Below are positions 48,481 to 60,960 of a DNA stretch of 64,000 nucleotides, piece by piece. The stretch comes from Diphasiastrum complanatum. Its lineage: Eukaryota > Streptophyta > Lycopodiopsida > Lycopodiales > Lycopodiaceae. Positions within the stretch are counted from its first letter, which is position 1, and each line of letters opens with the position of its first letter. The notes below the pieces were generated by a model. It searched no databases, was not told where the DNA came from, and saw only the letters and a program-made list of their open reading frames with translations. The stretch is from the NCBI GenBank assembly GCA_029204225.1, contig CM055094.1, positions 19,338,702 to 19,402,701 of the forward strand, given 5' to 3'. A program made the position numbers and the translations under genes.

Positions 48481-49110
48481 ACGCTTGCTTCTTGTACAAC
48501 CAAATTACCTTCCAATTTTTTCAAGCCTATTTGTGGTAAAGTGTCTCACATGTCTATGGAACATATGCACAAAAGTGAATCACTTTCTGCCACGTGATGA
48601 TAGTGATACATTGTGCACTAGGGAATCACATTGTTGATAAGTTGGATTCACATTTACATCATGAAGCAAATAGTCTTGTAAGTTTCGTGTTCAAGTGGAT
48701 CGGGAGCTCACTCCAATGGATGTTGAGATTAATATATCATGCTATCTCTAGCCTAATAGCCACACACTAGATGTTTGGATCTAGAAAATATTCACACAAA
48801 GGGACACAGGTCTACCACGTAGGTCTGCCACGTAGTTTTCAATCAATCAAAGGGAAGGTAGATCCTTATCTTTGGTACTGTAATAGTTAGTTCTTAGACT
48901 TATTGAGATCTTAGAAATTAAATTTTAGGGTCAGCCCAAAGTTTTTGACAAGTGCTCATCAAGTGAATGCAATTCTAGTCAAGATTGTGTTCAATTTTGC
49001 TTGATTTGCGATATAGTTTGGATTGATTATTGCTTGATGATTCAACTGATCTTGTAGGAATGATTTCAAGGGGCATATTTATGTGCATATGATTCCTTTT
49101 GGTTCAGGTT
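48481..49110 (+). other. Copia upstream region (leader, probable LTR part)
   Basis: Precedes copia gag in sense orientation. Contains GGATCTAGAAAATATTC, then TTAAATTTTAGGGTCAGCCC and TTTTGGTTCAGGTTAGG just before gag. Direct copy at 59500-60120. The LTR start and primer-binding site could not be defined. Confidence 0.45.
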
Positions 49111-49835
49111 AGGTGAATCCTATATCCTTGTGAAGTCGAGATCAATGAATTCATATCTTTTGGATTCACATGATAGATTGAATGCTTCTAATTATTCAAT
49201 TTGGAAGCTAAGAATGGAATCAATCCTTATTTTACAAGATCTAATGGATATAGTGAGTGGCGAAGAGGATGAGCCTATTCACCCTCAAGAAGCTACAAAA
49301 TACAAAAGGAGGTGGAAGGGGCTCTCCATTGTATAAAACGAATGTAGCTCATGAGCTTCTTAAGGAGGTAGGTGCTTGCATCTTGGCTCAAGAATCATGG
49401 GAAACTCTTCAAAAGATATAAGAATCCACCAATACTTCAAGGTTGATATCCTTGAAGAATCAAATCCATATGTGTTGAGAGTCAAGGACTTAAACAAAGA
49501 GCTTGCTTACATAGGAGATTCCATTAAGAAAAGTGAACTTGTTCAACCAATCTTGAATGGTTTAAGTATGGATTTTGCTAACTTGGTGCAAGGCTATGCA
49601 ATCATGGGCAAGTTGCCTTCACTTGAAGATCTCCAAGGATTTCTCATGGTCGAGGAGAGTAGGAGAACTCACATCAAGTCAAGGATGGAGAAGCTCTCCC
49701 TCAAAAAAAAAAAATAACAAGGCTCTTTTCATCAAGATGAAGAGAAAATACAAAGGCAAAGGTGTTGCATTCAAGAAGAAGCAAGTCAAAGCTCGAGCAA
49801 GCCAAAGAAGGATAAGTCAAAGATCAAATGCCAGA
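49111..49835 (+). pseudogene. Ty1/copia gag fragment, sense orientation
   Basis: MNSYLLDSHDRLNASNYSIWKLRMES (49136 on), HPQEATKYKRR, a frameshift near 49312, HELLKEVGACILAQESWETLQK in another frame, then 49376-49717 with LNGLSMDFANLVQG and EDLQGFLMVEESRR (UBN2-type gag). A 12-A run at 49703 shifts the frame before the Lys-rich linker (KMKRKYKGKGVAFKK). It is cut at about 49832, directly before the zinc knuckle, by inverted C sequence. Confidence 0.8.
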
Positions 49836-50480
49836 AATAGGGATAATATAAACAAAATTTTGGTTATGAGGTAACATGAACTGGAAAATCTGTCGGTGGG
49901 GTTATAACCAATATGCAATCAAAATGGGCTCTGATAGCCATTGATCAAAAGAGAAAGTTGGAACTCTATGTGGCTCAGGAACTAGTGTGCCTCCTAGTAC
50001 CAATAGTTCATCTCATAGATATCGAGGCTTTCCATGGTGATGTCAATTCTGTCTAGAGTTGGGTCATCAAAACTGGAAGATCTTGTGGCAGACATGTTCT
50101 GGACTCGGCTGAGGACTCTGTTGAACGTTCGGCTCTGGTAATAGACAAATGGAGTCTCGACTTGGTTGACTGTGGAGGGCTTTGGATCGGTCGACTTTTG
50201 ATGGACTCGTCTCGATCAACTTTGTATGCAGAGTATGGACGCTCAGCTCGGTCCATAGTGACTGCAGAGTATGGGGGCTCGGCTCTATGAGCAGTGTATG
50301 TATTGTATTGCTTGGCAGTGTATGGAGACTAGAAATTTGTGAAAAAATTTGGAGCAATGTCATTCTGATAGGATGTGGAAACAATGATGTTTCTTCGTAG
50401 TAACGTACTAGTAGCGAGCTATCAACCCAAATCGGTGTTGAATGTGGGGTTGTGACAAGCTTCAGGAGCACTACCCCTCA
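49836..50480 (-). repeat. C gene 5' part and minisatellite, inverted
   Basis: Contains the MLPP start (about 49870), the SSS-rich opening and the CCGAGC array on the minus strand. Too little for a gene call. Confidence 0.5.
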
Positions 50481-51840
50481 GCATTTGGCTCGTGTTAGAT
50501 GTGACGATTTTTGTGTAATGTAGCAAATCTCGGAAGCTTAGGGTTTTTGAAAATGGATGATGATGGCGCTCTGGATCCGTGGTGGATGTATGTAGATGGT
50601 CTCCAAGGATGCGAAGGAGTAATGGAGCACTGTCGTAGCAAATGATAGATCGCCACTAAAAGATGGAAAATCGATCCTTTGAAGTTATAGCTTTTCAAGG
50701 CTTCTGAATTTCATTTCCATGCCTGAAGAAGGAAGTGCCAGCATCAAATCTTCTCCCATCAGAGTTTGTTTTCATTTCCTAAAAGGCATGCATGGCAGCA
50801 TGGTAGTAAAGCGTGATATTGTGATTTTTTGTAATGTTCCCATGTATGTGAGGATTTTTGTTGTTTAATTATATCGATGTTGATTGAAACTATGATAGTT
50901 TGTGGTTGTCATTCGTAATATTAAAAGTTTTTTTTCACCTTATCTTGGGGCAAGTTCACTAATAGCAAGGTAACAAATTGGGACTCGGCAAGAACTCACT
51001 CCAAATGACTTTTTGAGCTTCACTAACTTATTTTCATGAATTTGTCATTGTGTCTAACTTGCCATATACTAGTTTTATAAGTATTTGCTTGATCCTTTAC
51101 TCTTAAATGCACCATAATGCTACTCCCTTACTGGCCATGACCTCTTCACCGTAGCTCGGAACTGGGTCATGTTGGGTGTCGTTGAAAAAGCTCTCGTCGA
51201 GGGCTTTCTAATGGCAACCTAATCGTCTCAATTTGAGTTGCTGTTCAAAAGTTACACTATTCAAAAGTTACGATTTTTGTGTAATGTAGCAGATCTCGGC
51301 AGCTTAGGGTTTTTGAAAATGGATGAGATGGCTCTCCGGATCCGTGGTGGATGTATGTAGATGGTGTCCAAAGATGCGAAGGAGTAATCAAGCACTATCG
51401 TAGCGAATGATAGATCGCCACTAAAAGATGGAAAATCGATGCTTTGAGGTTATAGCTTGTCAAGGCTTCTGAATTTCATTTCCATGCCTGAAGAAGGATG
51501 TGCCAGCATCAAATCATTTCCCATCAGAGTTTGTTTTCATTTCCTAAAAAGCATGCATGGCAGCATGGCAGTAAAGCGTGATATTGTGATTTTTTGTAAT
51601 GTTCCCATGTATGTGATGATTTTTGTTGTTTAATTATATCGATGTTGATTGAAAATATGATAGTTTTGTGGTTGTCATTCGTAATATTAAAAGTTTTTTT
51701 TCACCTTATCTTGGGGCAAGTTCACTAACAGCAAGGTAACAAATTGGGACTCGGCAAGAACTCACTCCAAATGACTTTTTGAGCTTCACTAACTATTCTC
51801 ATGAATTTATCATTGTGTCTAACTTGCCATATACCAGTTT
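50481..51840. repeat. B block, inverted, with internal duplication
   Basis: 50490-51120 and 51280-51840 are two copies of the same B part (GGATGATGATGGC or GGATGAGATGGC onward to GCCATATAC), separated by the CTCGTCGAGGGCTTTC part at 51120-51250. At about 51840 B joins family A precisely where its Leu-Ser tract would be. Confidence 0.55.
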
Positions 51841-53396
51841 TCTCTGTCCTTCTGATTTTGCCTCTTATTTTCGTCATTTACAGGAGGCTGAAGAGTCTCA
51901 GAAAAGGATTGTTGATCCAACATCGGCTTAGGAAGATGGAGCAGGACCTAGAAATGAACATAGTATCGACGGCTGAGAAAATCCGTTTGGCCAAAATATC
52001 AGAAACTACGAAATCTATATGCGGAAGAGATTTGGAGGCACATGATATCAGTAATTCGATTCTGGTAGGACGCAAAGACGCGGACAAGTCAGTTCCTACG
52101 ACGGCATCTAATTTGATTGCGAGCTCTTCTCAGCCAGAATTAATGGCGTCTAACGGTTGGAGAGCTCCAATCCTCAAAGATACGCACGTGAATGAAAGGC
52201 TTGAGCAAGCACCAAAGAAAGTCCAGAATGATCCTTCTTTTCACCCAAGATTTCGTAGAAGACGAGCATGGAGATCGGAAGACAACATATCAGCATATCC
52301 TTGCAACTTTGCGATAATAGATGGCTCGTTCTCTTCTCAGAAGGAATGTCATACATCAATCAATAATTTCTGGGAACTGATTTCCGATTCTCGCGATCCT
52401 ACAATCCAGCTACAACACAAGTTCTGCCAGTTTCTGATGACTATCATGGGCCAAAGGTTTGAGCAAGATCCACAATTTTCCATCAATCCCAACAAAGCGG
52501 TCCTTCACATGGAGGATACCAGGATCTATTTACGGATTCAATACTTTCCTGCAGACTCCATACATATCTTTGAAGAGATGTGCACTTCAGGATTTATCAT
52601 CAATGCTGATGAGGGTTACATGTACACCCAGAGATCAAAAGCATTTACTGGTCGAAGACAAATACTGACTCGAAACTGCTTCAACTGGCTACGTGAGCAA
52701 AATCATAAGCATGCCAGTAAGTCGACTCTGATAGGACGAAAAGACAGGGACAAGTCAGTTCCAACGACGACATCTAATTCGATCGAGAGCTCTTCTCAGC
52801 CAGATTTAATTGCGTCGATCGGTTGGAGAGCTCCATTCCTCAAAGATACGTACGTCTATGAAATGCTTGATCAATCACCAAAGCAAATTCAGAATGATCC
52901 TTCTTTCGACCCAAGTTTTCGTAGAAGACGAGCGCTAGCATGGAGATCGGAAGACAACATATCAGCATATCCTTGCAACTTTGCGATAATAGATGGCTCG
53001 TTCTCTTCTCAGAAGCAATGTCATACATCCATCAAGAATTTTTGCAAATTAACTTCCGATTCTGACCATCCTACAATCAAGCTACAACACAAGTTCTGCC
53101 AGTTTCTGATGACTGTCATGGGTCGAAGGTTTGAGCAGGATCCACAATTTTTCATCAATCCCAACAAACCGGCGCTTCACATGGAGGATACCAGGATCTA
53201 TTTACAGATACAATACTTTCCTGCAGACTCCATACAAATCTTTGAAGAGATGTGCACTTCAGGCTTTATCATCAATGCTGATAAGGCTTACACCCAGAGA
53301 TCAAAAGCATTTGCTGGTCGAAGACAAATGCTGACTCGAACCTGTTCCAAGTGGCTGCGCGAGCAATATCATAAGCATGATGCCCACTATTCCTGA
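51801..53396 (+). CDS. Family A ORF, intact 531-codon copy, membrane-anchored, duplicated module
   Basis: Longest open frame in the window. Residues 12-27 (PVFSVLLILPLIFVIY) form one probable membrane segment; 28-70 is basic and likely helical or coiled coil. 86-305 and 308-527 are two related modules of about 220 residues, each with GWRAP, QNDPSF, RRRRAWRSEDNISAYPC (or with an LA insert), FCQFLMT.MG, HMEDTRIYL.IQYFPADS and FEEMCTSGFIINAD. Module 2 is the more diverged at its start. Residues 1-13 come from joined B sequence, because the normal leader and Leu-Ser run seen at 25461-25230 are missing. No family recognised, no catalytic motif seen. It could be a host gene piece or an accessory transposon gene. 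Confidence 0.5.
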   Translation: MNLSLCLTCHIPVFSVLLILPLIFVIYRRLKSLRKGLLIQHRLRKMEQDLEMNIVSTAEKIRLAKISETTKSICGRDLEAHDISNSILVGRKDADKSVPTTASNLIASSSQPELMASNGWRAPILKDTHVNERLEQAPKKVQNDPSFHPRFRRRRAWRSEDNISAYPCNFAIIDGSFSSQKECHTSINNFWELISDSRDPTIQLQHKFCQFLMTIMGQRFEQDPQFSINPNKAVLHMEDTRIYLRIQYFPADSIHIFEEMCTSGFIINADEGYMYTQRSKAFTGRRQILTRNCFNWLREQNHKHASKSTLIGRKDRDKSVPTTTSNSIESSSQPDLIASIGWRAPFLKDTYVYEMLDQSPKQIQNDPSFDPSFRRRRALAWRSEDNISAYPCNFAIIDGSFSSQKQCHTSIKNFCKLTSDSDHPTIKLQHKFCQFLMTVMGRRFEQDPQFFINPNKPALHMEDTRIYLQIQYFPADSIQIFEEMCTSGFIINADKAYTQRSKAFAGRRQMLTRTCSKWLREQYHKHDAHYS

Positions 53397-54159
53397 ACAA
53401 ATGTTATGAAGAAAATCCTTTAGGCGCAATTTTTTGAATTGAGTACATTGAAAACATCAACATTTGTTGATTGGAGCTTTTAAGATTGACCATTATAGTC
53501 ATCTAGGGCCAATGTATATGGCACTCAACTGCTAATCTATCTCTCCACTGCTTTTGAAATGTCCACTTTAGTTCATAATCTATGATCTAGATATACCTTC
53601 TTCTCGTTGTGTATATATATATGTTCTCATCGTTGATATTTGATTTAATGTATTAAATGAACATTGAATGCGCATTAAATCAAAATCAACAATAATTAGG
53701 TTACACATATTCTGTTCAAAAAATATTTAGACACACAATGAAAATATCATATCGACAAGAGGGAACATATCACGGCAAAAGGACTAGACAGAAATTGTTT
53801 GTTAGTGATCATCCATCCAAAGTAGGTGCACCACTTCCAAATTCTACTGTTACTCCAAGCCTTTTTGTGAGACTACTAATATTTTTGGAAAACACATGTT
53901 CTTCATATTCCAAGCATGCTCAGCATACCTCCAAGCACATAGCAAAGTAAACCGTACATCTTCTTTCCTTGCCCTACTTGTTGGTCTTCATCTCGTATGG
54001 TAAGTACTCGACTCTTGACTGTTCCTTTGAATAAGAGCTTTTTGCTATAGTTTCAAGAGAGAAGCTTCCTGGGAAAGGGTCAACTTGGGAGTAGCTTAAT
54101 ATATTGATGTCATTTCAAATCATGATAGCTTCATGGTTGTCACTCAAAATAATAGTAAA
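53397..54159 (+). repeat. X block, third copy
   Basis: As 32758-33519, with the basic 70-codon frame at 53738-53950 (MKISYRQEGTYHGKR start). Confidence 0.5.
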
Positions 54160-54557
54160 CTGTTTGGTAACTTGGGGTAGCTTGATATGTAGCTAGGCAA
54201 CTAAACAACAAATCACCTCTAGATGGCTTCACAAGCTTGTCTAACTCATTCTTATAATTACTACCATTGCGTCTAACTTGCCAAATGCTAGGTGTAAAAG
54301 TATTTGACAAATGCATAACTCTTTACTCTCCAAGTCTTAAGACTTACCAAGTGTTGTTTGTAGCTCATACTAGATGCTTTGAGAAGTTATATTAAGAATT
54401 GGGGGAGGGGGGGGGAGGGTATCGCAAAGAATCCGATCTTGCCAAATACTAGGTGTAAAAGTGTTTGACATATTCCTAACTCTTTACTCTCCAAGTGTTG
54501 TTTTTAGCTCATAGTACATGCTTTGAGAATAATGTTACTGGTTATATTAATTTGGGG
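54160..54557 (+). repeat. Z repeat, two tandem copies with G-runs
   Basis: First copy ends in a G-rich run with A interruptions at 54399-54419; a partial second copy follows and ends at TTAATTTGGGGGG (54545-54557). Mirror of 22655-23060. Confidence 0.6.
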
Positions 54558-56285
54558 GGATTGCAAAGAATCAAACTTGAGTGTACAAGCCCAACTCAAG
54601 TGCAGACACCAACTCACCACACATGGGAAGATCATTAAATTTGAATTTTAAGAAAAATCAAAGTTAAAAAAAAATGAAAAACTATTTCTCCTTAGAGGCA
54701 TTGTGGTCATCATCTAGACGAGTTGTGCTTGCTTGAATCAATAGAAACAAAAAAAATAATAATAACGAGTTTTTATCCTATTAATGCACCAATAATATAT
54801 AAATATAATTGAATTAAATGGGAAGATTATAATATTTACCGCTTCATTTAAACATTGATCTACTCATTTCAATGATTTCGTTCAAATTCAAATTCCAATG
54901 ATTTGTGAAGTGTGAATGAATGCAATGTAACTTGCATATGTTTGCAACATAGCATAGATTCATTATATGCTTTTGAACTATATGTTATTTAGTCGTGTAA
55001 CAAGGAATAAGCATTTTTTTTTAACAAATTTTCAATTTGTTTTTGGAAACCCTAGATTACAACATTTTAATATATTAACAAAAATGACTTAATTTGCATG
55101 AACAACTTTTAGTTTTGAAAATCCTAGATTACAGCTTCATTCAATCTTCAAATTTCCAAGCTCGTTCAAACTTCAATGAAATATAATTCATTCCAAAATC
55201 CATTCTCGAATCCTAGAACGATGTATTTTAAAAACTTTTGTAATGTGAAAGAGAGATCACTGAGCTAAAACATGACCCTGATTGCATTCGGAATTGCTTT
55301 CAAAAACTTATAAATTGTATTCATCAATGGAGATGTCTAGAGGACATGGTGTGAAAAATTGTCAAGTAGTTTGGTTTTTTATTTGGCAATTTTGGAGGCC
55401 AAAATGAATCTCAACTTCGAGTTAGTTTCATATTTGTTAATAAGGGCCTAAATAGTGGTTTAACTACCTCTGGCAAGTAGATAAGTGGATGAGGTTGAGT
55501 TTGGACCCATTCTAATTGGCTAAATTTTGGTACATTGCCTTCAAAAACTTATAGATTGTATTCAACAATGGAGTTGTCTAGAGGACATGGTGTTAAAAAT
55601 TGTCAACTAGTTTGGTTTTTCATTTGGCAATTTTGGAGGCCAAAATCAATCTCAACTTCGAGTTAGTTTCATATTTCTTAATAAGGGCCTAAATAGTGGT
55701 TTAACTACCTCTGGGATCAGTGGATGAGGTCAAGTTTGGACCCATTCTAATTGGCTAATTTTGGTACATTGCATCTAGACTAGATTTTCTAGGTTTTTGA
55801 TAAAGTATCTAGAAGTTTCCAAATTAGGTCAAGTTTGGGGCAAGTGGCCAAATGACATTTTGGAAGCTATAAATAGTTGTACCTAAGTGGAGAAATAATC
55901 ATCAAACTTTCTTTCTTTGTGGAGAATTCATCTCTTATGTCCATCTCATGTGACTTTCTCTATCTTGGTTTTCTATGTGTAGAATGTTGATTTTCTTGTA
56001 GATCTTGATTCCACACGTGTGAAGATTATAATATATATGATTTTGTTAAACATCGATCTACAAACATTTCAATGGTCTTTCTTCAAATTCAAATTTAACG
56101 ATCTTCCCATGTGTGGTGAGTTGGTGTATGCGCTTTTGTTGGGCTTGTACACGCAAGTTCGATTCTTTGGGATCCCTCGCGAACTGTGGTTTCAATACTT
56201 TCTCTGCAAGATTCTCATTTGAAATTTGCTTGGGAACCTTCTTATCTCCATTAGATATTTTTTTCAAAGTTGATGCTAGGCCATA
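54558..56285 (-). repeat. Y block, inverted full copy
   Basis: Mirror of 20890-22640, including the 240-bp tandem pair at about 55290-55780 and the 70-codon frame at 56058-56267 on the minus strand. No other gene. Confidence 0.55.
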
Positions 56286-56318
56286 GGGAAGTACTTCATG
56301 TGTGACTCCTCACTCAGA

Positions 56319-56323
<5 letters not shown>

Positions 56324-56401
<78 letters not shown>
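56324..56401. repeat. (CT)n microsatellite, 78 bp
   Basis: Pure CT run, counterpart of 20722-20874. Confidence 0.9.
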
Positions 56402-56404
<3 letters not shown>

Positions 56405-57166
56405 CCACTCAAACCTACATGGCAAACCCATGTGGTATCGCTCAGTTGGCTTGCCACACAAGCCTATGTCAAGCCTATAGGGCAGACTGCAACATACCAG
56501 CATGAACATACTAGCATCAAGCCTATGTCATGCCAATATGACCTACCACGCAAGCCTATGATAGGCCTACATGGCTTGCCACATGGCAAGTCTCCAGCCT
56601 GTGTGGTTTATCTCATGACATGCCTACATGGCTTGCCACATGACAACTTGGGAGCCCCAGCTCTCTCTCTCTAGCTCCACTCAAGCCTACAAAAGTTTAT
56701 CTTCTTGGCTGATTTTATGGCAAGAGATTTGAGCCCATCTATATATATATATAGATCTCTAGGTCCACTCAAGCCTACGTGGCACAGGGCCCAGTTGACT
56801 TGACATACAAGGTTATGGTAGGCCTACATGGCTTGCCACATGGCAACCCTCAAGCCTGCATGATTTGCCATGTGGTAGACCTACGTGGCTTGCCATGTGG
56901 TAGTGTGCGATAGGCTTCGCAAATAGCAGACCACGTAGGCAGAGCCTGGTTAGCTTGCCAGCCTATAATGGGCCTACGTGGCTTGACACATCGCTAGCCC
57001 CAACCCTGCATGATTTGCCACATGGCAGTCATACGTGACTTGACACGTGGGCACCTATGACAGCCTTGGTCAATCGCAGGCCTATGTGGCTTGCTACAGA
57101 AGTCTATGGTAGGCCATGTGGTAAACCACACAAGCCTATGGTAGGACTATGTGGTTGTAGTTGTAG
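56402..57166 (-). repeat. M minisatellite, inverted, without histone gene
   Basis: 56402-56690 matches the M units next to the GA tract; 56690-57166 matches 43740-44170, joined by AAAAGTTTATCTTC. Histone sequence is absent. Confidence 0.6.
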
Positions 57167-57625
57167 CCTCAACTCGTCGTATGTTGACCTTTCTGAAATC
57201 CCTGGAATCACCGGCCATTGTACAATCCCCGGGAATGGACTTATATAGGAGAAAAAAGTTGGCACGTGTGATATCCAGTGACACGTGGCCCAGTCAGTAG
57301 CTGACATGTGGAACCACACGTTTGTATACGCATGTGTGAAACTGCACGTCTGGATCAACACGTGTGGGATCCCACATGGGGACACGTGGCCGAATGGATC
57401 AGCGACATGTGTTCTTGCACGTATCGGCTTGCACGTGTGGTCACGTGGCCCAATCAGTACCTGAAGTGTGGGACAACACTTCTGTATCCGCATGTGTGAA
57501 ACTTGCACATGTGGCCATGTGGTCGAATGGTTTGGTGACGTGTGTTCTAGCATGTGTTAGCTCGCATGTGTGGGCACGTGGCCGAATGGCAGATTGACGT
57601 GTATTGTAGCACGTGTGGTCTCACA
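57167..57625 (-). promoter_or_regulatory. TATA box and G-box array without histone gene
   Basis: TATA at 57241-57247, array 57255-57625. Same short 80-bp replacement for leader and histone as at 44201-44280. Confidence 0.5.
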
Positions 57626-57734
57626 CGTGTGGACGGTTGTATTACGCGCCATAGATCTGATCCGCTGTTGGATCGACGAGTGTACGGCTTGGGTTTTATT
57701 GGTTCTAGCTATATAAATGTTGTTTGATTAGTTA

Positions 57735-58060
57735 AAACATTTCGCTAAGTTTTGGATTTTCACTCCCTGTAGCTCTTGGTGTGTGAACCAAATGCCATTC
57801 CACCTTAAAATCACCTATTCTAGGAACATTGAGTGGTGTGTCGCTCATATGATTCTTAATTAACTCTGGATATTCTGTTTTACTAAAAATCCAAAATAGA
57901 ATTTCATGATCTTCTTTAAAACCTGTTTGAAACTTGTTTCGTGTCTTTCGTCCTTTGGTGAGCTGGTAAGGTGGATCCTTTCAGATTTTTTCTTGATAGT
58001 GGAGCATATTCTGTGGGAAGATCAATATGGAGATGATATTTAGACATCTTAATAATCGAT
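57735..58060 (-). pseudogene. D gene with internal deletion, second copy
   Basis: Same deletion junction as at 44970 (here near 57935). Small differences only. Exon 1 start at about 58045 on the minus strand. Confidence 0.5.
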
Positions 58061-58695
58061 AGATTAATCTTGTAGAAAACCAACTTGTTATATATCTTGT
58101 AAGCTATTAAAACTCGTCTTAATTATAAAAAAAATTAATTGGAAAAGTTTGAAATGACCTTGGCGCTATTTTTGATCCATCTTACTCCAAGTTTCTTGCT
58201 TTATATGCAAAATCAAAGGTTTGTTGTTATGAGCAAAATAAGCGAAATATTATTTCAATAGATGTGTGTTGAAATTGCAAATTTCTGAATTGCAAAAGTC
58301 TAAAATAAACTTGCCGCTACATTTGATCCAACACACCTTGTATTTTCTGAATTTCAAAATTCACGTTGGCGCTCATTGTGGTCCAAAATATTCAAAGTTT
58401 CTTGCTATGATTTTCAGATCGATAAGACTGTTTTTCTTTGATGTGAACGCTTTGAGTAGATGGAAAGAAAACTTTGATGTGCAATACGATTTGCATTTAC
58501 ATGAGAAGTTATGTTAGTTAATGGTAGAAAATAGAATCTTGAAGTACGGTCTCCACGCGTTGCGGCTATCCAACTTCTAGTTAACTACATACGTTACTAG
58601 TGAGGTCAAGCTCCATATCATCTGAGTCTGTTTCATCTGATGAAGCATGACGCTTCACTCGTGTCTTGGTCCTTTGCCTAGATTGTTGTGTTGGT
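58061..58695. other. C-D spacer and C tail, inverted
   Basis: Spacer to about 58530; 58530-58695 is the last part of C (RAKRHASSDETDS on the minus strand), cut at about 58710. No gene. Confidence 0.4.
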
Positions 58696-58709
58696 GGTGG
58701 TTGGACCAG

Positions 58710-60130
58710 TGTTATCTTAGCACATTTGAATGTAGCTTGTGATATTATTGGTTCGATATTCTAGTAGCTTTTTTGCACCATTTAAGGTAAGAGAAAGAGA
58801 GCACAATCAAATAATGATGCAATAGGTTCTAGAAAAATGTGAATTTGTTGTTCCGGTATCTCCAATTTCTAGGAATTTGGGCATGAAGACACTCCGGCTC
58901 GAATCATGCACAGAAAAATTGATGAGTGCTTGCCATCTTGTTTGCATGTATGTGATGATTTTTGTTGTTTAATTATATCGACGTCGATTGAAACTATGAT
59001 ACCTTCATGGTTGTCATTCTAATATTAAAAGTTTTTTTTCACCTTATCTTGGGGCAAGTTCACAAATAGCAAGGTAACAAATTGGGACTCGGCAAGATCT
59101 CACCCCAAATGACTTTTTGAGCTTCATTAACTTGTTCTCATGAATTTATCAATGTGTCTAACTTGCCCTATACCAGTTTTATAAGTATTTGCTTGATCCC
59201 TTACTCTAAAATGCACCATAATGGTACCCCCCTTTGCATGTGGCTCTAAAATTAACAATGTATACACATGTATGGAAGTTTTCAAGACATACTGATGTTT
59301 TTGCATCCACTTGTCTTTAAGCTTAAACATGTTCTTTGTAGTTCCTGAAGAAGTCTTGAAAGTTTGAAGCTTGTGTGTTAAGCCAAGTGTTGTTGTAGTT
59401 CATCGTAGATGCTTGGAGTTGATTATTGGCCATCTCCAAGGACATAGCCTTGAAAAAATTTGTCTAGGCCCCTTCATTTTTTAACGCTTGCTTCTTGTAC
59501 AACCAAATTACCTTCAAATTTTTTCAAGCCTATTCGCGGTAAATTGTCTCACATCTCTATGGAACATATGCACAAAAGTGAATCACTTTCTGCCACGTGA
59601 TGATAGTGATACATTGTGCACTAGGGAATCACATTGTTGATAAGTTGGATTCACATTTACATCATGAAGCAAATAGTCTTGTAAGTTTCGTGTTCAAGTG
59701 AATCAGAAGCTCACTCCAATGGATGTTGAGATTAATATATCATGCTATCTCTAGCCTAATAGCCACACACTAGATGTTTGGATCTAGAAAATATTCACAC
59801 AAAGGGACACAGGTCTACCACGTAGGTCTGCCACGTAGTTTTCAATCAATCAAAGGGAAGGTAGATCCTTATCTTTGGTACTGTAATAGTTAGTTCTTAG
59901 ACTTATTGAGATCTTAGAAATTAAATTTTAGGGTCAGCCCAAAGTTCTTGCCAATTGCTCATCAAGTGAATGCAATTCTAGTCAAGATTGTGTTCAATTT
60001 TGCTTGATTTGTGACATAGTTTGGATTGATTATTGCTTGATGATTCAACTGATCTTGTAGGAATTATTTGAAAAGGCATATTTATGTGCATATGATTCCT
60101 TTTGGTTCAGGTTAGGTGAATCCTATATCC
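58710..60130 (+). repeat. Direct copy of 47720-49120
   Basis: Near-identical direct copy of the spacer, Z-related repeat and copia upstream region, ending in a second copia start. No gene. Confidence 0.6.
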
Positions 60131-60340
60131 TTGTGAAGTCAAGATCAAGGAGGAGGCAGTTCTACATCCAATTTTTATGCAAATTCATGCTAGTTTCCAT
60201 TCTTGTTAACATTACTAGATATGATTTGGCTTAAGATCGGGTAGGATCTTATTGAGAGGTCGAGTTTTGAGCTTTATCAAGTCCCTAGGTAGTGGGATAT
60301 CTAGTCTTTTAATCATTTCTATTTTGCATCTATTCAAGAA
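60131..60340. other. Unmatched segment replacing copia gag
   Basis: About 200 bp between the copia leader and protease with no partner in the window and no gene. Gag is missing, so this is either the remnant of a larger deleted insert or filler DNA at a break. Confidence 0.35.
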
Positions 60341-60960
60341 AACGCAAACTCAAAGTCCAGCAAATCTTGGTCAAGAGGAAGAGGAGAGCTCTCATGAAGA
60401 TTTCGTCATGATGCCAAGTTTCTCTTCTTCAAGCATAAGAGGTGAAGACCCTTGGTGGATAGATAGTGGGACTAGCTCCCACATGACAAGTAAGAGGGAG
60501 TATTTTTCAACCTTATCTACCTATGAAGGACCTATCAAGTCAATTTTTAAATCAAATAATTATGCTCGTAAGATCGAAGGAATAGGATCCATACCTTTAT
60601 CCTTGGGATTTTCAAGGAAAATCAAGATTGATGGAGTACTTTACATTTCTAGTATCACTAAGAACTTGCTTAGTGTGGGACAATTGCTTGACAATGGTTT
60701 GATTGTGGAGTTCGCCACAAATACATGTAACATCGAGAAGGATGGCAAGATCATTGCTAAAGGCATAAGGTTTGGAAGATTGTTCAAACTAGATGCCTAT
60801 GTGGATGCTAATATTGTGATGCTAGCCAGGGAGACCAAGCTATCCAACCATATTCTATGGCACAAAAGACTTGGCCACATCGACTCAAAATCCATGTAGA
60901 TCATGTGCAAGGAGGAGCTTGCCTTAGGACTTCCAAGATCCTTAGCAAAGTTTAGATGAT
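60340..60960 (+). pseudogene. Ty1/copia protease and pre-integrase region
   Basis: Within the open frame 60252-60899: protease WWIDSGTSSHMTSKREYF (catalytic DSG at about 60465), spacer, NLLSVGQLLDNGLIVEF and NHILWHKRLGHIDSKSM, the H-x-R-x-G-H box of the gag-pre-integrase domain. A TAG at 60897 interrupts; the frame then reads IMCKEELALGLPRSLAKF before a deletion at about 60957. Unlike the copies at 3.3, 28.2 and 35.9 kb it is not fused to the foreign gag tail, so it shows the true order of this copia. Confidence 0.85.
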
